A DNA stretch of 64,000 nt from Melieria omissa (taxonomy: Eukaryota > Arthropoda > Insecta > Diptera > Ulidiidae): contig OZ020269.1 of assembly GCA_963971225.1 (NCBI GenBank), positions 45,343,264-45,407,263 on the forward strand, written 5' to 3'. Position numbers and translations under genes: made by a program. Position 1 is the first letter of the stretch. The number at the start of each line of letters is the position of its first letter. Positions 63,509-64,000 of this stretch are shown here, in pieces. The notes below the pieces were generated by a model, which searched no databases, was not told the DNA's origin, and worked only from the letters and a program-made list of their open reading frames with translations.

Positions 63509-64000
63509 ATTACAAAGACGCTGGGGACAAGCTCGTGGAGCGGTACGACAAAAAACCGCTATTTGTACAGTCACTTGTGCAGCAGTTTTTGTCTTTACCT
63601 TCGTGTAACTGTACCAACATAGCGATACTTCGAAAGCTAACGGACAAAGCTGATGAAACAATTCGTGGACTAAATGCTCTCAATTCTAACGGTACAGATC
63701 CGTGGTTAGTGACAATTTTGCTGAGTAAAGTGGATGATGAAACAAAAATGGAATGGGCACAAATAGGGGACTCTCATAAAGAGCGTTCCTTTGACGAATT
63801 TCTAAAGTTTCTCTCTCACTGTTGTGACGCGCTGGAATCGTGTAACCCCTCTCGCTCAGGTGGAAATCGTCACGCAGCTTTAGTGCATTTCGGTCATTCC
63901 AATGACAATACAAAGAAACAGTGCGTGATGTGCAAAGACATATACACTCTCACAGTGTCAAGCATTTCGTCAGATGGACAGTGTCGCACGCCGTACATAC
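63509..64000 (+). pseudogene. BEL-3 Gag continued, runs off the window
   Basis: The BEL Gag capsid region resumes with YKDAGDKLVERYDKKPLFVQ, then TIRGLNALNSNGTDPWLVTI and SFDEFLKFLSHCCDALESC. A first cysteine of the zinc region follows (KKQCVMCKD) near 63920, with an apparent frame slip after it. The protein extends beyond the window end. The reading frame here fits the residues just before the insertion if one TA copy is kept. Confidence 0.8.

Noticed and set aside
1..64000. CRISPR arrays, rRNA or tRNA genes, bacterial operons
   Set aside because: No regularly spaced repeats, cloverleaf or rRNA-like sequence was noticed, and all coding content is eukaryotic mobile DNA.

Overview
The window is a deeply nested block of transposable elements with no recognisable single-copy host gene. 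The element families point to a higher fly (Diptera, Brachycera; a tephritid-like genome would fit): I-clade and LOA-clade non-LTR retrotransposons, a 17.6/297-like LTR element, an errantivirus with env, BEL/Pao elements, mariner, maT-like, Harbinger, piggyBac-like elements and a P-like non-autonomous element. The organism is an inference from these families only.

Layout. 1-2111: 3' tail of a non-LTR element inserted in a CsRn1-type gypsy gag, that element's LTR, and an RTE relic. 2112-3422: a complete mariner with intact transposase. 3611-32756: gypsy-A (minus). Its 5' LTR was split by about 23 kb of later insertions: an old TIR transposon (9379-32728) holding BEL-1 (9975-15875), a long-TIR MITE (15893-16364) and I-1 (17243-32562, 14-bp target duplication). 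I-1 in turn holds a maT-like fragment, a TTAA-flanked piggyBac-like element (21546-25388) that itself carries a Harbinger element with a spliced HARBI1-type gene, and gypsy-B (25566-31021) with identical LTRs.

32761-34952: a solo LTR, a TIR element and a possible BEL-2 LTR. 34953-50907: I-2, with a 13-bp target duplication. It is interrupted by TTAA elements (35234-37431), a P-like MITE (40424-41038) and an env-bearing errantivirus (41796-49533), which itself carries a 5'-truncated LOA piece. 51057-56028: BEL-2, decayed. 56430-56940: rearranged BEL fragments. 56940-61480: a decayed LOA element. 61565-64000: gag of BEL-3 (plus), split by a TA-flanked element that contains a deleted mariner.

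Removing the inner insertions at their target duplications brings I-1 and I-2 each back to about 5.3-5.4 kb, which supports the nesting model. LTR divergence agrees with the order: gypsy-A about 8 differences in 349, BEL-1 1 in 309, gypsy-B 0 in 174. Six of seven LTR elements lie on the minus strand and all six non-LTR pieces on the plus strand, a layout that resembles one-directional piRNA clusters such as flamenco. That link is a hypothesis. All boundaries and counts were made by eye.
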